Below are positions 1 through 13,029 of a stretch of DNA of 64,000 bases, piece after piece. Made by a program: the position numbers and the translations under genes. Under the pieces are notes generated by a model. It saw only the letters and a program-made list of their open reading frames with translations, searched no databases and was not told the DNA's origin. The stretch comes from Microbispora catharanthi (GTDB taxonomy: Bacteria; Actinomycetota; Actinomycetes; Streptosporangiales; Streptosporangiaceae), in the NCBI RefSeq assembly GCF_006334915.2, contig NZ_VDMA02000009.1, forward strand, positions 186,001-250,000, written 5' to 3'. Every line of letters begins with the position of its first letter. Position 1 is the stretch's first letter.

Positions 1-1599
1 CAGGGCGTGGGCCAGGACCAGCCTGCAGGCCCGGGTCAGCCTGCCGGCGGAGATCAGATCGTGGGTCAGGATCAGGGCGCGAACCACGCGCAGCCCGTCG
101 CCCAGGGGCAGGACCAGAACCCGGGGCAGGGGACTTCGGTCGATCCGAAAGCGGCCGGGGAGCGACCCTCCACGGGCGGAAACGACTCGGCGTTTTACGA
201 CACCCCCGGCAAGGATCACCCGGACGACATCGACCCCGCCGGTCGGCAGGTGACAGTCGTCGACGGGGTCAAGGTCGTCAGCACCCCGATGAACCAGCCC
301 AGCGCCGAGCACCCGCAGGGTGTCCAGCCGATCGACACGCCCGGCGTGGACGCGCAGACGGCGAGCGCCACCGGTGCGCACCCGGACGGGCCGCCCGGGT
401 TGGTGCCACCCGCCGAGCCGACCAACCCGGCGGCGAACCAGCCTCCGCAACCCGGCCTCGCGCCCGGCGATCCCATGGGCGCCTACGTCGGCACGCCCGC
501 GGACAACCTTTCCGGTGATCCGCTCGCGGCCGACACCCCGAACGCCGTGCAGGGGACTCCCGCCGGCCACGGCGCGGTGACGGCGAGCGCCGGCGGTCAT
601 GCGTACACGGGCGACACGGCCGCAAGCGGTACGGCGACCGGGACAACGCATCCGGCGACCGCGGCGGGTGCCACCGGTACGGCCGATGCGACCCATGCGG
701 CGCCCGGGGCGACCGGGACCGCTCACCCGGCGGGCACGACCGACGCGGCACCCGCGGCACCTGCGGGGACGAATGCGGCGAACGGCGCGGCTCACGTGGC
801 CGGGACGGCAGGTGCCACGGGCACGACCGACGCGGCGCCCGCGACATCAGGCGCGACGGGTACGGTGACGGGCAGCCTGCAGGCGGTGGACGCTCCCGGC
901 ACCGGGCACGCGGCGGGTACGACCGGCACGGTGACCGGCAGCCTGCCCGCGGTGGGGACGGCGGCCGGAGACGGCCACGTGGCCGGGACGGTGGGGGCCG
1001 CGGGCGCGACGGGGACCGGCGGCGATGGCGCGACGGGGGCCGGCGGCGATGGCGCGACGGGCCACACCGGGACGACCGGTGTGAGCGACAGGGCCGACGG
1101 CGCGGCCGGTACGAACGGGCGAGCGTGCGACAACGATGCCGCCACGGGCGCGATCGGGGCAGCCGGGGACGGCGCGGCGACGCATGACTCCGGCGCGTAC
1201 GGTGCGGGGACGCATGGTCATGGCATGCACGGTGCGGGAACGCATGGTCATGGCGCACACGGTGCGGCGGCACATCACGCGGGAACGAACAACGCGGGGA
1301 CCAACGGTGCGGCGGGGACGCCGGACACCGGCCAGGCTCCGGCTCCCGATCCCCGATCACTCGCCGCCGCGCAGCCCGGTGACGTGCTCACCTACCCCGC
1401 TCGCCACTCGGATGACGAGGCCGTGCCGCGCATGCTGGTGAACCACCATCGGGACATCGAGCCCATGGACATGCCGGACGTCGGCGTCCCGGAAGGGGAG
1501 TGGGGCAAGGGCGACTGGGTGGCCAGGAAGATCCAGCCCGACGGGCCCGCCGACCGCGTCGAAGCCGTCGAGGTCGTCATCGAGAAGCCGGAGAAGTGA
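1..1599 (+). CDS. Pro/Ala/Gly/Thr-rich low-complexity protein, 5' end outside window
   Basis: The reading frame is open to the left edge; the first in-window start is a GTG at position 7, so the true N terminus is unknown. More than 400 residues are built from Gly, Ala, Thr, Pro, Asp and His in loose repeats (GATGT-, AGTHGHG-type units), with no signal peptide or membrane segment visible. The last 80 residues are less repetitive (MLVNHHRDIEPMDMPDVGV, then GEWGKGDWVARK) and could be a small folded tail. No family is recognised. The next gene, 215 bases downstream, encodes a small WXG-like helical protein, so a role beside a type VII secretion cluster lying to the left is possible but unproven. 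Confidence 0.6.
   Translation, partial: QGVGQDQPAGPGQPAGGDQIVGQDQGANHAQPVAQGQDQNPGQGTSVDPKAAGERPSTGGNDSAFYDTPGKDHPDDIDPAGRQVTVVDGVKVVSTPMNQPSAEHPQGVQPIDTPGVDAQTASATGAHPDGPPGLVPPAEPTNPAANQPPQPGLAPGDPMGAYVGTPADNLSGDPLAADTPNAVQGTPAGHGAVTASAGGHAYTGDTAASGTATGTTHPATAAGATGTADATHAAPGATGTAHPAGTTDAAPAAPAGTNAANGAAHVAGTAGATGTTDAAPATSGATGTVTGSLQAVDAPGTGHAAGTTGTVTGSLPAVGTAAGDGHVAGTVGAAGATGTGGDGATGAGGDGATGHTGTTGVSDRADGAAGTNGRACDNDAATGAIGAAGDGAATHDSGAYGAGTHGHGMHGAGTHGHGAHGAAAHHAGTNNAGTNGAAGTPDTGQAPAPDPRSLAAAQPGDVLTYPARHSDDEAVPRMLVNHHRDIEPMDMPDVGVPEGEWGKGDWVARKIQPDGPADRVEAVEVVIEKPEK
1016..1061. repeat. Two 22-base direct repeats inside the low-complexity gene
   Basis: Identical 22-base copies lie at 1016-1037 and 1040-1061. 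The offset of 24 bases is exactly eight codons, so the repeat duplicates an in-frame Gly/Asp/Ala/Thr octapeptide. This fits slippage growth of the low-complexity region. Confidence 0.85.
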
Positions 1600-1814
1600 C
1601 GCGTGCGAGTGACGTTCCCGCTCGGGCGGGATCGCCGCCAGGGCCCGCCTCCCAGGGACCGCCTCCGTGCGACTCGGGCGGCCGGGCCGGACGACGGTGC
1701 GGGGCGGGGCGACCGGATGCGCAGAGCCGGGCGGCGGCCCCCCGGGGTGCTCGGAGCAGGGCAGGCGACGACCAACGCCGGCGTGCTGGCCGGCTTCGCA
1801 CAGGAGGCGTGATC

Positions 1815-2204
1815 GTGAGTTATGTCGACCCGCCGGCGCCGACTCCGCTGCAGCCGGGGGAGACCCCGCCGGCGCCGTCGAGCACCGACCTGCTCTCGCC
1901 CGGCGGGCAGCCGACGGGATGGGTGTTCAACCCGGAGTACCAGAAGCTCGTCGACCTGTGGCTACAGGTGGTTCCGCTGATGGACCAGCTCACCAAGTCT
2001 CTGGACAAACCGTATGAGATGGCGCGGAGCAGGGACGTGTGGGACGCTCCGGTCGCCGAACGGTACGTCCAGGACGTGGCCGAATGGCGCAACCGCCTCG
2101 GGATGTACCGTCAGGCGGTGCTGACGGCGATCAGCGACCAGGCGGCGGACACGCCGCGCTGGATTCCGGGCAAGGCCGGCGCACCGCACGCCTTCACCTC
2201 CTGA
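1815..2204 (+). CDS. Small helical protein, WXG100-like
   Basis: A 129-residue protein starting at GTG 1815, seven bases after a strong AGGAGG at 1802-1807. The first 35 residues are Pro-rich; the rest is predicted helical, with pairs of Trp (WLQVVPLMDQL, DVWDAPVAERYVQDVAEW) spaced as in a helical hairpin. The W-D-A-P-V-A-E-R-Y segment resembles the turn of WXG100 proteins exported by type VII secretion, but the exact W-x-G is absent. The upstream neighbour is a low-complexity protein and the downstream neighbour is a metabolic gene. The function is unknown; the ESX link is inference. Confidence 0.6.
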   Translation: MSYVDPPAPTPLQPGETPPAPSSTDLLSPGGQPTGWVFNPEYQKLVDLWLQVVPLMDQLTKSLDKPYEMARSRDVWDAPVAERYVQDVAEWRNRLGMYRQAVLTAISDQAADTPRWIPGKAGAPHAFTS

Positions 2205-2273
2205 GCGACGACCGGCGACCTCTGACAACCTTCTGAACAGCGACGACGCCCGCGCGACGGGCTCCGGGCGGTC

Positions 2274-2279
2274 TACTCT
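2274..2279 (+). promoter_or_regulatory. Candidate -10 box for the glyA-like gene
   Basis: TACTCT lies 37 bases before the ATG at 2317 and would start a short leader. There is no clear -35 element and no Shine-Dalgarno. Confidence 0.35.
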
Positions 2280-2316
2280 TGGAGCGAAGACCGCCACGGG
2301 ATTGTGAGCCGGTTCC

Positions 2317-3579
2317 ATGGACAGTTCGGAGCCGTTCTACGGGCCTGATTTCGCCCGGCTCGCCGCGCAGGACCCGGACGTCGCCCAGGTGCTGCTCGAC
2401 GAGGTCGCCCGGCTGCGCGGCGGGCTCCAGCTCATCGCCAGCGAGAATCTGTCCTCGCCCGCCGTCCTCGCCGCGCTCGGCTCGGCGCTCAACGGCAAGT
2501 ACGCCGAGGGCTACCCGGGCCACAGGTACTACCGCGGTTGCGAGGTGGCCGACCGCGCCGAGCAGATCGCCGTAGAGCGGGCCAAGCGGTTGTTCGAAGC
2601 CGACCACGTCAACGTGCAGCCCTACAGCGGCACCACGGCCATCCTGGCGGCGTACGCGGCCCTTCTGCAGCCGGGGGACACCGTCCTGGCGCTCGCACTG
2701 GAGCACGGCGGCCACATCACCCACGGGTCCAAGGCCAACTTCTCCGGCAGGTGGTTCCACGTCGTCTCCTACGGCGTGCGGCGGGACACCGAGACGATCG
2801 ACTACGACGAGGTGAGGGACCTGGCGCTGCGCCACCGGCCCCGCGTGATCGTCTGCGGTGCCACGGCGTATCCCCGGCTGATCGACTTCGCCGCCTTCCG
2901 CGACATCGCCGACGAGGCCGGGGCCTGGCTGCTGGCGGACGTCGCCCACGAGATCGGCCTCATGGCCGGCCGGGCCATTCCGTCGGCCGTGCCGTACGCG
3001 GACGTCGTGACCTTCACGACCCACAAGTCGCTGCGCGGCCCCCGCGGGGGAGGCGTGCTGTGCACGGACGAACTGGCGTCGGGGATCGACCGGGCGGTGT
3101 TCCCCTTCAGCCAGGGCGGGCCGCTGATGCACGTGGTCGCGGCCAAGGCGGTGGCGTTCGGCGAGGCGCTGCGCCCCGAGTTCCGGGCCTACGCGGCGTC
3201 GGCGGTGGACAACGCGAGGACGCTGGTGGAGGGGCTGGCGGATGAGGGGCTGCGCCCGGTGTCGGGCGGCACCGACACCCATCTCGCGCTGGTCGACCTG
3301 CGCGGCGCCGGGGTGAGCGGGGCGGAGGCGGAGCGGCGCTGCGCCGAGGCCGGGATCCTGCTCAACCACAACGCGATCCCGTACGACCCGGCGCCCGCGA
3401 CCGTGACCTCCGGGATCAGGGTCGGCACGCTCTGCGCGACCACCCAGGGCATGGGCGCGGCGGAAATGAGGGAGATCGCGTCTCTCGTCGTCCGGGCCAT
3501 CCGGCAGCCGGGTGCGATAACGTCGGTCCTCGAACGGGTAAAGGGGCTGACCGCGACGCATCCGGCATATCCCCGTTAG
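2317..3579 (+). CDS. glyA: Serine hydroxymethyltransferase
   Basis: PLP enzyme of 420 residues that interconverts serine and glycine with tetrahydrofolate in the cytosol. Family motifs are clear: YAEGYPGHRYYRG near residue 62, the cofactor Asp/His in LADVAHEIGL (about 206-215), and the Schiff-base lysine K237 in TFTTHKSLRGPRGG. The carboxylate-binding Arg is kept in SGIRVGT. The following residues, LCATTQGM, differ from the usual PA(L/I)TTRG, so this may be a divergent or second copy. Gene order (SHMT, WecA-type transferase, atp operon) matches other actinomycetes. The start is ATG 2317, without a good ribosome site. Confidence 0.9.
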   Translation: MDSSEPFYGPDFARLAAQDPDVAQVLLDEVARLRGGLQLIASENLSSPAVLAALGSALNGKYAEGYPGHRYYRGCEVADRAEQIAVERAKRLFEADHVNVQPYSGTTAILAAYAALLQPGDTVLALALEHGGHITHGSKANFSGRWFHVVSYGVRRDTETIDYDEVRDLALRHRPRVIVCGATAYPRLIDFAAFRDIADEAGAWLLADVAHEIGLMAGRAIPSAVPYADVVTFTTHKSLRGPRGGGVLCTDELASGIDRAVFPFSQGGPLMHVVAAKAVAFGEALRPEFRAYAASAVDNARTLVEGLADEGLRPVSGGTDTHLALVDLRGAGVSGAEAERRCAEAGILLNHNAIPYDPAPATVTSGIRVGTLCATTQGMGAAEMREIASLVVRAIRQPGAITSVLERVKGLTATHPAYPR

Positions 3580-3642
3580 GGATAGGGCGATCTATGTCTT
3601 TTGCCCGTCACAACCGATCCGCCTATCCAGGAAACTAGGTCC

Positions 3643-5055
3643 GTGCGCGAATATCTCCTCTTGGCGCTCGTGGCGGCCGCGGTGACGTACCTGCTGGTGC
3701 CGCCGGTCAGGGCGTTCGCGTTGCGCATCGGCGCGGCGCCCGAGGTGCGGGAGCGGGACGTGCACAAGGTGCCCACCCCGCGTCTGGGCGGGCTCGCGAT
3801 GTTCGGCGGAATGGCGGCGGCGCTGCTGGTGGCGAGCAATCTGCCGTACGTCGGCGGCGCGTTCGACAGCGGCCAGACGGGCCAGACGGTCATCGGCCTT
3901 CTCGCGGCCGGCGGCCTGATCGTCGTCACCGGCTTCCTGGACGACTGGCTCGGCATGGACGCGCTCGTCAAGCTGGGCGGCCAGATCGCGGCGGGCGGGC
4001 TGCTCGTCAACTTCGGCGTGTACCTGCAGTTCCTCCCGCTGCCGCAGTCGATGGGCGGCTCCCAGGCCCTCGACAAGACCCTGTACACGATCCTCACCAT
4101 CATGATCGTGGTCGTCGTGATCAACGCGGTGAACTTCGTCGACGGGCTGGACGGCCTGGCCGCCGGGATCGTCGGGATCGCGGCGATGGCGACCTTCGCC
4201 TACTCGATCGTGCTGCAGCAGACCGCGAGCGGTTCGCGGATCAACGGGACGGCCGCCATCGCGGCGATCCTCATCGGGATGTGCGCGGGCTTCCTGCCGC
4301 ACAACTTCAACCCCGCCAAGATCTTCATGGGCGACACCGGCGCGATGCTGCTCGGCCTGCTGCTCGCCACCTCGCTGATCACGAGCCTGTCGTCGGTCGA
4401 GCCGGACGCGGTCGTCGGCAAGATCAACCGATTCCCGGTGATCCTGCCGCTGGTGCTGCCGATCGCGGTCGTGGTGCTCCCTCTGGCCGACCTGATCATG
4501 GCGGTCGTCCGGCGGACGTCGGCCGGGATGTCCCCGTTCGCCCCCGACCGCGGCCACCTGCACCACCGGATGCTCGACATCGGCCACTCCCACCGGCGCA
4601 GCGTGCTGATCATGTACGCGTGGACGTTCCTGTTCGCCTTCGCGATCGTGGGCCTGTCGATCGGCCGCGTGCCGCTCATCGTGTTCCCCCTGACGATCGT
4701 GCTCGCGGTGGCGGTGCTGGTGATCATGGGTTTGCCGCGGTGGCGGTCGCGCCGCACCGCGACGCAGGACTCCAAGGACGACCAGAAGATCGGAGCGCGT
4801 CCGGCCGGGAGCCGCTCGTCCGGCCCCGGCCCCGCCAGACGCGGGACGACGGAGCGCGACACGCTCGTCTACCCCGTCGTCCCCCCGCCCGCCCCGCCCG
4901 TCACCCCGGGTCAGGCCGCTCCCGCCGCCTCCGGCCAGGCGGTCCCCGCCAGGCTCCCGGCGCCGGGCCGGCATCCCTACCCCGGGCAGGGCGCCCCCGG
5001 TTCCCCCGGCGCCCCTCCCACCACTTCCCGCGCCGACACCGGGACCTTCCTCTGA
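3643..5055 (+). CDS. wecA: Undecaprenyl-phosphate sugar-1-phosphate transferase (MraY/WecA/TagO family)
   Basis: A polytopic membrane enzyme of 470 residues that transfers an N-acetylhexosamine-1-phosphate from a UDP-sugar to polyprenyl phosphate, starting wall polymer or glycolipid synthesis. Motifs are in family order: DDWLGMD, NFVDGLDGLAAG, MGDTGAMLLG, then the cytosolic HLHHRMLD that marks the WecA/TagO rather than the MraY branch. About eleven membrane segments are followed by a Pro/Ala-rich cytoplasmic tail of about 100 residues. I choose GTG 3643 (MREYLLLALV) because it starts right at the first membrane helix and has AGGAAA upstream; a TTG at 3601 is the longer alternative. Confidence 0.85.
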   Translation: MREYLLLALVAAAVTYLLVPPVRAFALRIGAAPEVRERDVHKVPTPRLGGLAMFGGMAAALLVASNLPYVGGAFDSGQTGQTVIGLLAAGGLIVVTGFLDDWLGMDALVKLGGQIAAGGLLVNFGVYLQFLPLPQSMGGSQALDKTLYTILTIMIVVVVINAVNFVDGLDGLAAGIVGIAAMATFAYSIVLQQTASGSRINGTAAIAAILIGMCAGFLPHNFNPAKIFMGDTGAMLLGLLLATSLITSLSSVEPDAVVGKINRFPVILPLVLPIAVVVLPLADLIMAVVRRTSAGMSPFAPDRGHLHHRMLDIGHSHRRSVLIMYAWTFLFAFAIVGLSIGRVPLIVFPLTIVLAVAVLVIMGLPRWRSRRTATQDSKDDQKIGARPAGSRSSGPGPARRGTTERDTLVYPVVPPPAPPVTPGQAAPAASGQAVPARLPAPGRHPYPGQGAPGSPGAPPTTSRADTGTFL

Positions 5056-5114
5056 GCCGTCCCCGCAGGTCGGCGACGACCCGAAACACCAGGTAAAGGT
5101 GGCACTCCGGGGCT

Positions 5115-5130
5115 TGTGATAGCTTTCACT
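5115..5130. promoter_or_regulatory. CRP/FNR-family-like palindrome upstream of the atp operon
   Basis: The sequence TGTGA-TAGCTT-TCACT matches the TGTGA-N6-TCACA consensus of CRP-type regulators at nine of ten bases. It lies 70 bases before the atpI start, and its centre TAGCTT could also serve as a -10 box. This is the promoter region of the whole ATP synthase operon. Confidence 0.5.
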
Positions 5131-5199
5131 AGCAAGGGGCAAGGCCAACGACGCCCCAGCAGGTAGCAATCGCTCGTTTGACAACCGATCTGGAGTCCC

Positions 5200-5622
5200 A
5201 TGCAGGCCAACGACGTGCGCGTTCTCAAGGGCGCCGCCGTGCCGACCTTGATCGTCGGTCTCCTCGCCGCGCTCGTCGCGGTGTTCACGACCGGGGCCAA
5301 GGGTGCGTTGGGCGCCGGCATCGGTCTCGTCCTCGTCGCCGCCTTCTTCACCGTCGGCCTGGTCGTCGTCTCCTGGGCCGGCCGAGTCTCGCCCATGGCG
5401 ATGATGGCGGCCGCCGTGCTGGGTTATGTCGTCAAGATCCTCGCGATCATGGCGATGATGAACGCCTTCTCCGGCACGACCGCGTTCGACTCCCGGGTGT
5501 TCGCGCTGAGCGTCATCGCGTGCACGCTCGCCTGGACTATCGGTGAGATGCGCGGATTCATGAAACTGAAGATGCTTTATGTGGAGCCTGAGGCGAAGGT
5601 TCCCGGGCAGGGCCGCGGATGA
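5200..5622 (+). CDS. atpI: ATP synthase protein I-like membrane protein
   Basis: A 140-residue membrane protein with four hydrophobic segments, first gene of the ATP synthase operon. AtpI-family proteins assist assembly of the c-ring or are linked to cation uptake; they are not part of the final enzyme. The start ATG 5200 follows TGGAG. The stop overlaps the next start (ATGA at 5619-5622), so translation is coupled. Confidence 0.85.
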   Translation: MQANDVRVLKGAAVPTLIVGLLAALVAVFTTGAKGALGAGIGLVLVAAFFTVGLVVVSWAGRVSPMAMMAAAVLGYVVKILAIMAMMNAFSGTTAFDSRVFALSVIACTLAWTIGEMRGFMKLKMLYVEPEAKVPGQGRG

Positions 5623-5900
5623 CCACGCGTACGGGGCAGCCCGATATGACTAGTCCGCATGGCTCCTGCTATCGTCATGGCGCGATGAGCGAACAGGAGC
5701 GCAGGCCCGAGACCGACGGCCGCGACTTCGCCGACGCCGCCTGGTCGGTCCCGAGCTATCTGCTGTCCGGGATCCTGGTATGGGGCGGCCTCGGCTGGTT
5801 GCTGAGCTGGTGGACCGGCGTGCATGCGTTCATCCCCATAGGCGTCATTCTCGGGGTCGGGCTGGCTGCCTACCTCGTCTATCTGAAGTACGGCCGCTGA
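5619..5900 (+). CDS. AtpZ/AtpI-family small membrane protein
   Basis: A 93-residue protein with two membrane segments (SYLLSGILVWGGLGWLLSWW and IPIGVILGVGLAAYLVYL), as expected for AtpZ-like proteins found between atpI and atpB in actinomycetes. The start ATG 5619 overlaps the atpI stop; an internal ATG at 5685 would give a 71-residue protein that begins just before the conserved part and is a real alternative. Confidence 0.75.
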   Translation: MTTRTGQPDMTSPHGSCYRHGAMSEQERRPETDGRDFADAAWSVPSYLLSGILVWGGLGWLLSWWTGVHAFIPIGVILGVGLAAYLVYLKYGR

Positions 5901-5955
5901 CAGCCGGCCCGCTTCCCACGCTCTTCTGTTGATCCAATCGTTGAAGGGAACGCCC

Positions 5956-6036
5956 GTGCGCGAGCGTAGCGAACGGACGAACAAGCACATGCTTCGGGCA
6001 TTCGGCCCCAAGCAGGCAGGCGAGGTGGCCAAGTGA
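5956..6036 (+). CDS. Possible 26-residue ORF coupled to atpB
   Basis: GTG 5956 is preceded by AAGGGAA at seven bases and opens a basic 26-residue ORF (MRERSERTNKHM...) whose TGA overlaps the atpB start as GTGA. It could be a coupling leader for atpB. Its first codons match a short GAGCGTAGCGAAC-type repeat that I recall as common in these genomes, so it may equally be a repeat remnant. Confidence 0.3.
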   Translation: MRERSERTNKHMLRAFGPKQAGEVAK

Positions 6037-6821
6037 CCCCCCTCATGCTCGTCGCCGAGGACTTCACGGCGCCGGGACCGTCCATCTTCGACTTCCCTCC
6101 GCTGTACGAGGGTGCCCCGTCCTGGCTGACCAAGCCAGCGCTCATGGCGATCTTCGGCGCCCTCGTGGTGACCGCCCTCGCGTGGAGCGCCTTCGCCAAT
6201 CCGAAGCTCGTGCCCCGGGGCATGCAGAACATTGGCGAGATGGGCTACCAGTTCGTCCGCGACCAGGTCGCCCGCCCGTTCCTGGGCAAGGACGCGGAGC
6301 GGTGGATGCCGCTGCTGCTCAGCCTGTTCTTCCTGATCCTGTTGTGGAACCTCTTCGGTGTCGTCCCGCTGATCCAGATCCCGGTCGCGTCGCACATCGC
6401 GTTCCCCATCGTCTTCGCGGTCACCATCTACGTGATCAAGATTTACCTGGGCATCAAGCACCAGGGTCTCGGCGGCTACTTCAAGAACATGATGTTCCCG
6501 CCCGGACTGCCGAAGCCGATCTACGTGCTGCTCGCGCCGATCGAGTTCCTGTCGAACCTGATCATCGCGCCCTTCACGCACGCCGTCCGACTCTTCGCGA
6601 ACATGTTCGCCGGACACCTGATCCTGGCCTTCTTCAGCGCCGTCGGATTCTGGTTCCTCTTCGAGAAGCCGACCCCGCTCGGGGCGGGCCTCGGTGTCGT
6701 GGGCGTGATCATGACGATCGCGATGACCGGCTTCGAGATGTTCATCGAGTTCCTGCAGGCCTTCCTGTTCACCCTGCTGGCCGCCATGTACATCGGCGGC
6801 TCGCTGCACGCGGACCACTGA
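6033..6821 (+). CDS. atpB: ATP synthase Fo subunit a
   Basis: A 262-residue membrane subunit forming the proton half-channels next to the c-ring. The essential Arg is R186 in FTHAVRLFANMFAGHL. The last helices carry the family's FEMFIEFLQAFLFTLL. GTG 6033 is chosen because it overlaps the stop of the small upstream ORF; ATG 6045 is an alternative losing four residues. Confidence 0.95.
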   Translation: MTPLMLVAEDFTAPGPSIFDFPPLYEGAPSWLTKPALMAIFGALVVTALAWSAFANPKLVPRGMQNIGEMGYQFVRDQVARPFLGKDAERWMPLLLSLFFLILLWNLFGVVPLIQIPVASHIAFPIVFAVTIYVIKIYLGIKHQGLGGYFKNMMFPPGLPKPIYVLLAPIEFLSNLIIAPFTHAVRLFANMFAGHLILAFFSAVGFWFLFEKPTPLGAGLGVVGVIMTIAMTGFEMFIEFLQAFLFTLLAAMYIGGSLHADH

Positions 6822-6889
6822 CGGATCCCTGAGACCCGCCCCTTACGTAGACCAGACCGGTGACACGACACTCACCGGCCGACCAGTAA

Positions 6890-7141
<252 letters not shown>

Positions 7142-7155
7142 CGTACCCACTCTGA

Positions 7156-7718
<563 letters not shown>

Positions 7719-7719
<1 letters not shown>

Positions 7720-8528
7720 TGCGCGGCCTCAGCAGGACCGCCCTCACGGAGGTCGAGGAGCGGTTCAACACCGCCGCCGCGACCGCCGACCTCGGCGCCC
7801 TCGCCGAGGAGCTGTTCGCCGTCGCCGACCTCTTCGACCGCGAGCACGGGCTGCGCCGGGGTCTTTCCGACCCCTCGCGCCCTGCGGAGCAGAAGGAGAG
7901 CGTCCTGCGCTCCCTGCTGCAGGGGAAGGTCGGCGAGGCCGCGCTGGAGATCGCGGTCGCCGGGGTCAGGGCCAAGTGGTCCAGGGCCGGCGACCTGCCG
8001 GACGCCCTGGAGCGCGTCGGCGTGATGTCCGCGGCCGCCGAGGCCGAGTCGGAGCGCCGCCTCGACGACGTCGAGGACGAGCTGTTCCGCTTCAGCCGCA
8101 TCCTCGCCGCCAACCCGGAGCTGCGCCGCGCGCTCAGCGACCCGGCCATCCCGGCCGAGCGCAAGCGCGAACTGCTGGTCACGCTGCTCGGCGGGAAGGC
8201 CGCGCCCTCCACTGTCCGGCTCGTCACGCAGGCTGTTGTGCACCCGCGGGGACGTAGCCTGGAGACGGCACTGGAGGAGTTCGGCTGGATCGTCGCGCGG
8301 GCGCGCGAGCGCCTGGTGGGCGTGGTCCGCAGCGCGGTGCCGCTCTCACAGCAGCAGAAGCAGCGGCTCGCGGCCTGGCTGCGAACCACCTACGGGCGAG
8401 ACGTCCACCTGAACGTCGAGGTGGACCCGGAGGTGCTCGGTGGGTTCTCCGTGAGGGTCGGAGACGACTACATCGACACCACGATCGCCGGACGTATCGA
8501 AGAAGTCCGCCGCCGGTTGGCCGGCTGA
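7719..8528 (+). CDS. atpH: ATP synthase F1 subunit delta
   Basis: A 269-residue stator subunit linking subunit b to the top of the alpha3beta3 head. It is much longer than the roughly 180-residue enterobacterial protein; the C-terminal half (LAWLRTTYGRDVHLNVEVDPEVLGG region) carries the usual delta signature, and the longer N terminus is typical of actinomycetes. The mycobacterial atpF-atpH fusion is not present. ATG 7719 overlaps the atpF stop. Confidence 0.93.
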
Positions 8529-8552
8529 GGCGAATAGGGAGACAAGAAACAG

Positions 8553-10202
<1,650 letters not shown>

Positions 10203-10205
10203 CCC

Positions 10206-12534
<2,329 letters not shown>

Positions 12535-12543
12535 GACGCCTTC

Positions 12544-12585
12544 GACGCCTGTACGGCACGGCAGCGGCCGCGTCGTACAGGCGTC
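12544..12585 (+). promoter_or_regulatory. Perfect 12-bp inverted repeat between atpD and atpC
   Basis: GACGCCTGTACG at 12544-12555 pairs exactly with its complement at 12574-12585, around an 18-base GC-rich loop. It starts nine bases after the atpD stop and ends 20 bases before atpC. No U-run follows, so it may tune mRNA decay or partly terminate, lowering epsilon relative to beta. Confidence 0.75.
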
Positions 12586-12605
12586 CGTCGAAAGGGAGCT
12601 GAGAA

Positions 12606-13007
12606 GTGGCAAAGCTTCGCGTGGGCGTCGTGTCGCCGGAACGTGAGATCTGGACGGGCGAGGCCGACATGGTCATTGCCAAGACCGTAGACGGCGAGAT
12701 CGGTATTATGCCGAACCACGCTCCCGTTCTCGGTGTCCTCGTCGAGGGCGGGGTGCTGCGCGTCAAGCGCGGCGACGAAGGCGACCTCGTGGCCGCGGTG
12801 CACGGCGGATTCATCTCCGTCGCCGACAACGACGTGTCGATCCTGGCGGAGGCGGCCGAGCTCGGCTCCGAGGTCGACGTCGCGCGGGCCAAGGACGCGC
12901 TGCAGCGTGCTCAGGCCTCGATAGAGGCCGACCAGGAGGACGCGGACGCACGACTGCAGGCCAAGCGTGCGGCCGCCCGGCTGCGGGCGGCCGGCGAAGA
13001 GGTCTGA
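12606..13007 (+). CDS. atpC: ATP synthase F1 subunit epsilon
   Basis: A 133-residue subunit at the base of the rotor. The N-terminal beta-barrel is clear (LRVGVVSPEREIWTGEADMV, then GEIGIMPNHAPVLG), and the C terminus is a helical hairpin that in this family can inhibit ATP hydrolysis. GTG 12606 follows AAAGGGAGCTGAG. Confidence 0.95.
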   Translation: MAKLRVGVVSPEREIWTGEADMVIAKTVDGEIGIMPNHAPVLGVLVEGGVLRVKRGDEGDLVAAVHGGFISVADNDVSILAEAAELGSEVDVARAKDALQRAQASIEADQEDADARLQAKRAAARLRAAGEEV

Positions 13008-13029
13008 CACGACAGGAGGAGGGCGGCCA

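Noticed and set aside
1603-1812. 69-codon frame between the low-complexity gene and the WXG-like gene
   Set aside because: Arg/Gly-rich composition, no ribosome site, and it ends just before a well-supported GTG start.
3601-3642. TTG 3601 as the start of the WecA-type transferase
   Set aside because: It adds a polar 14-residue head before the first membrane helix; GTG 3643 gives the family N terminus and has AGGAAA upstream.
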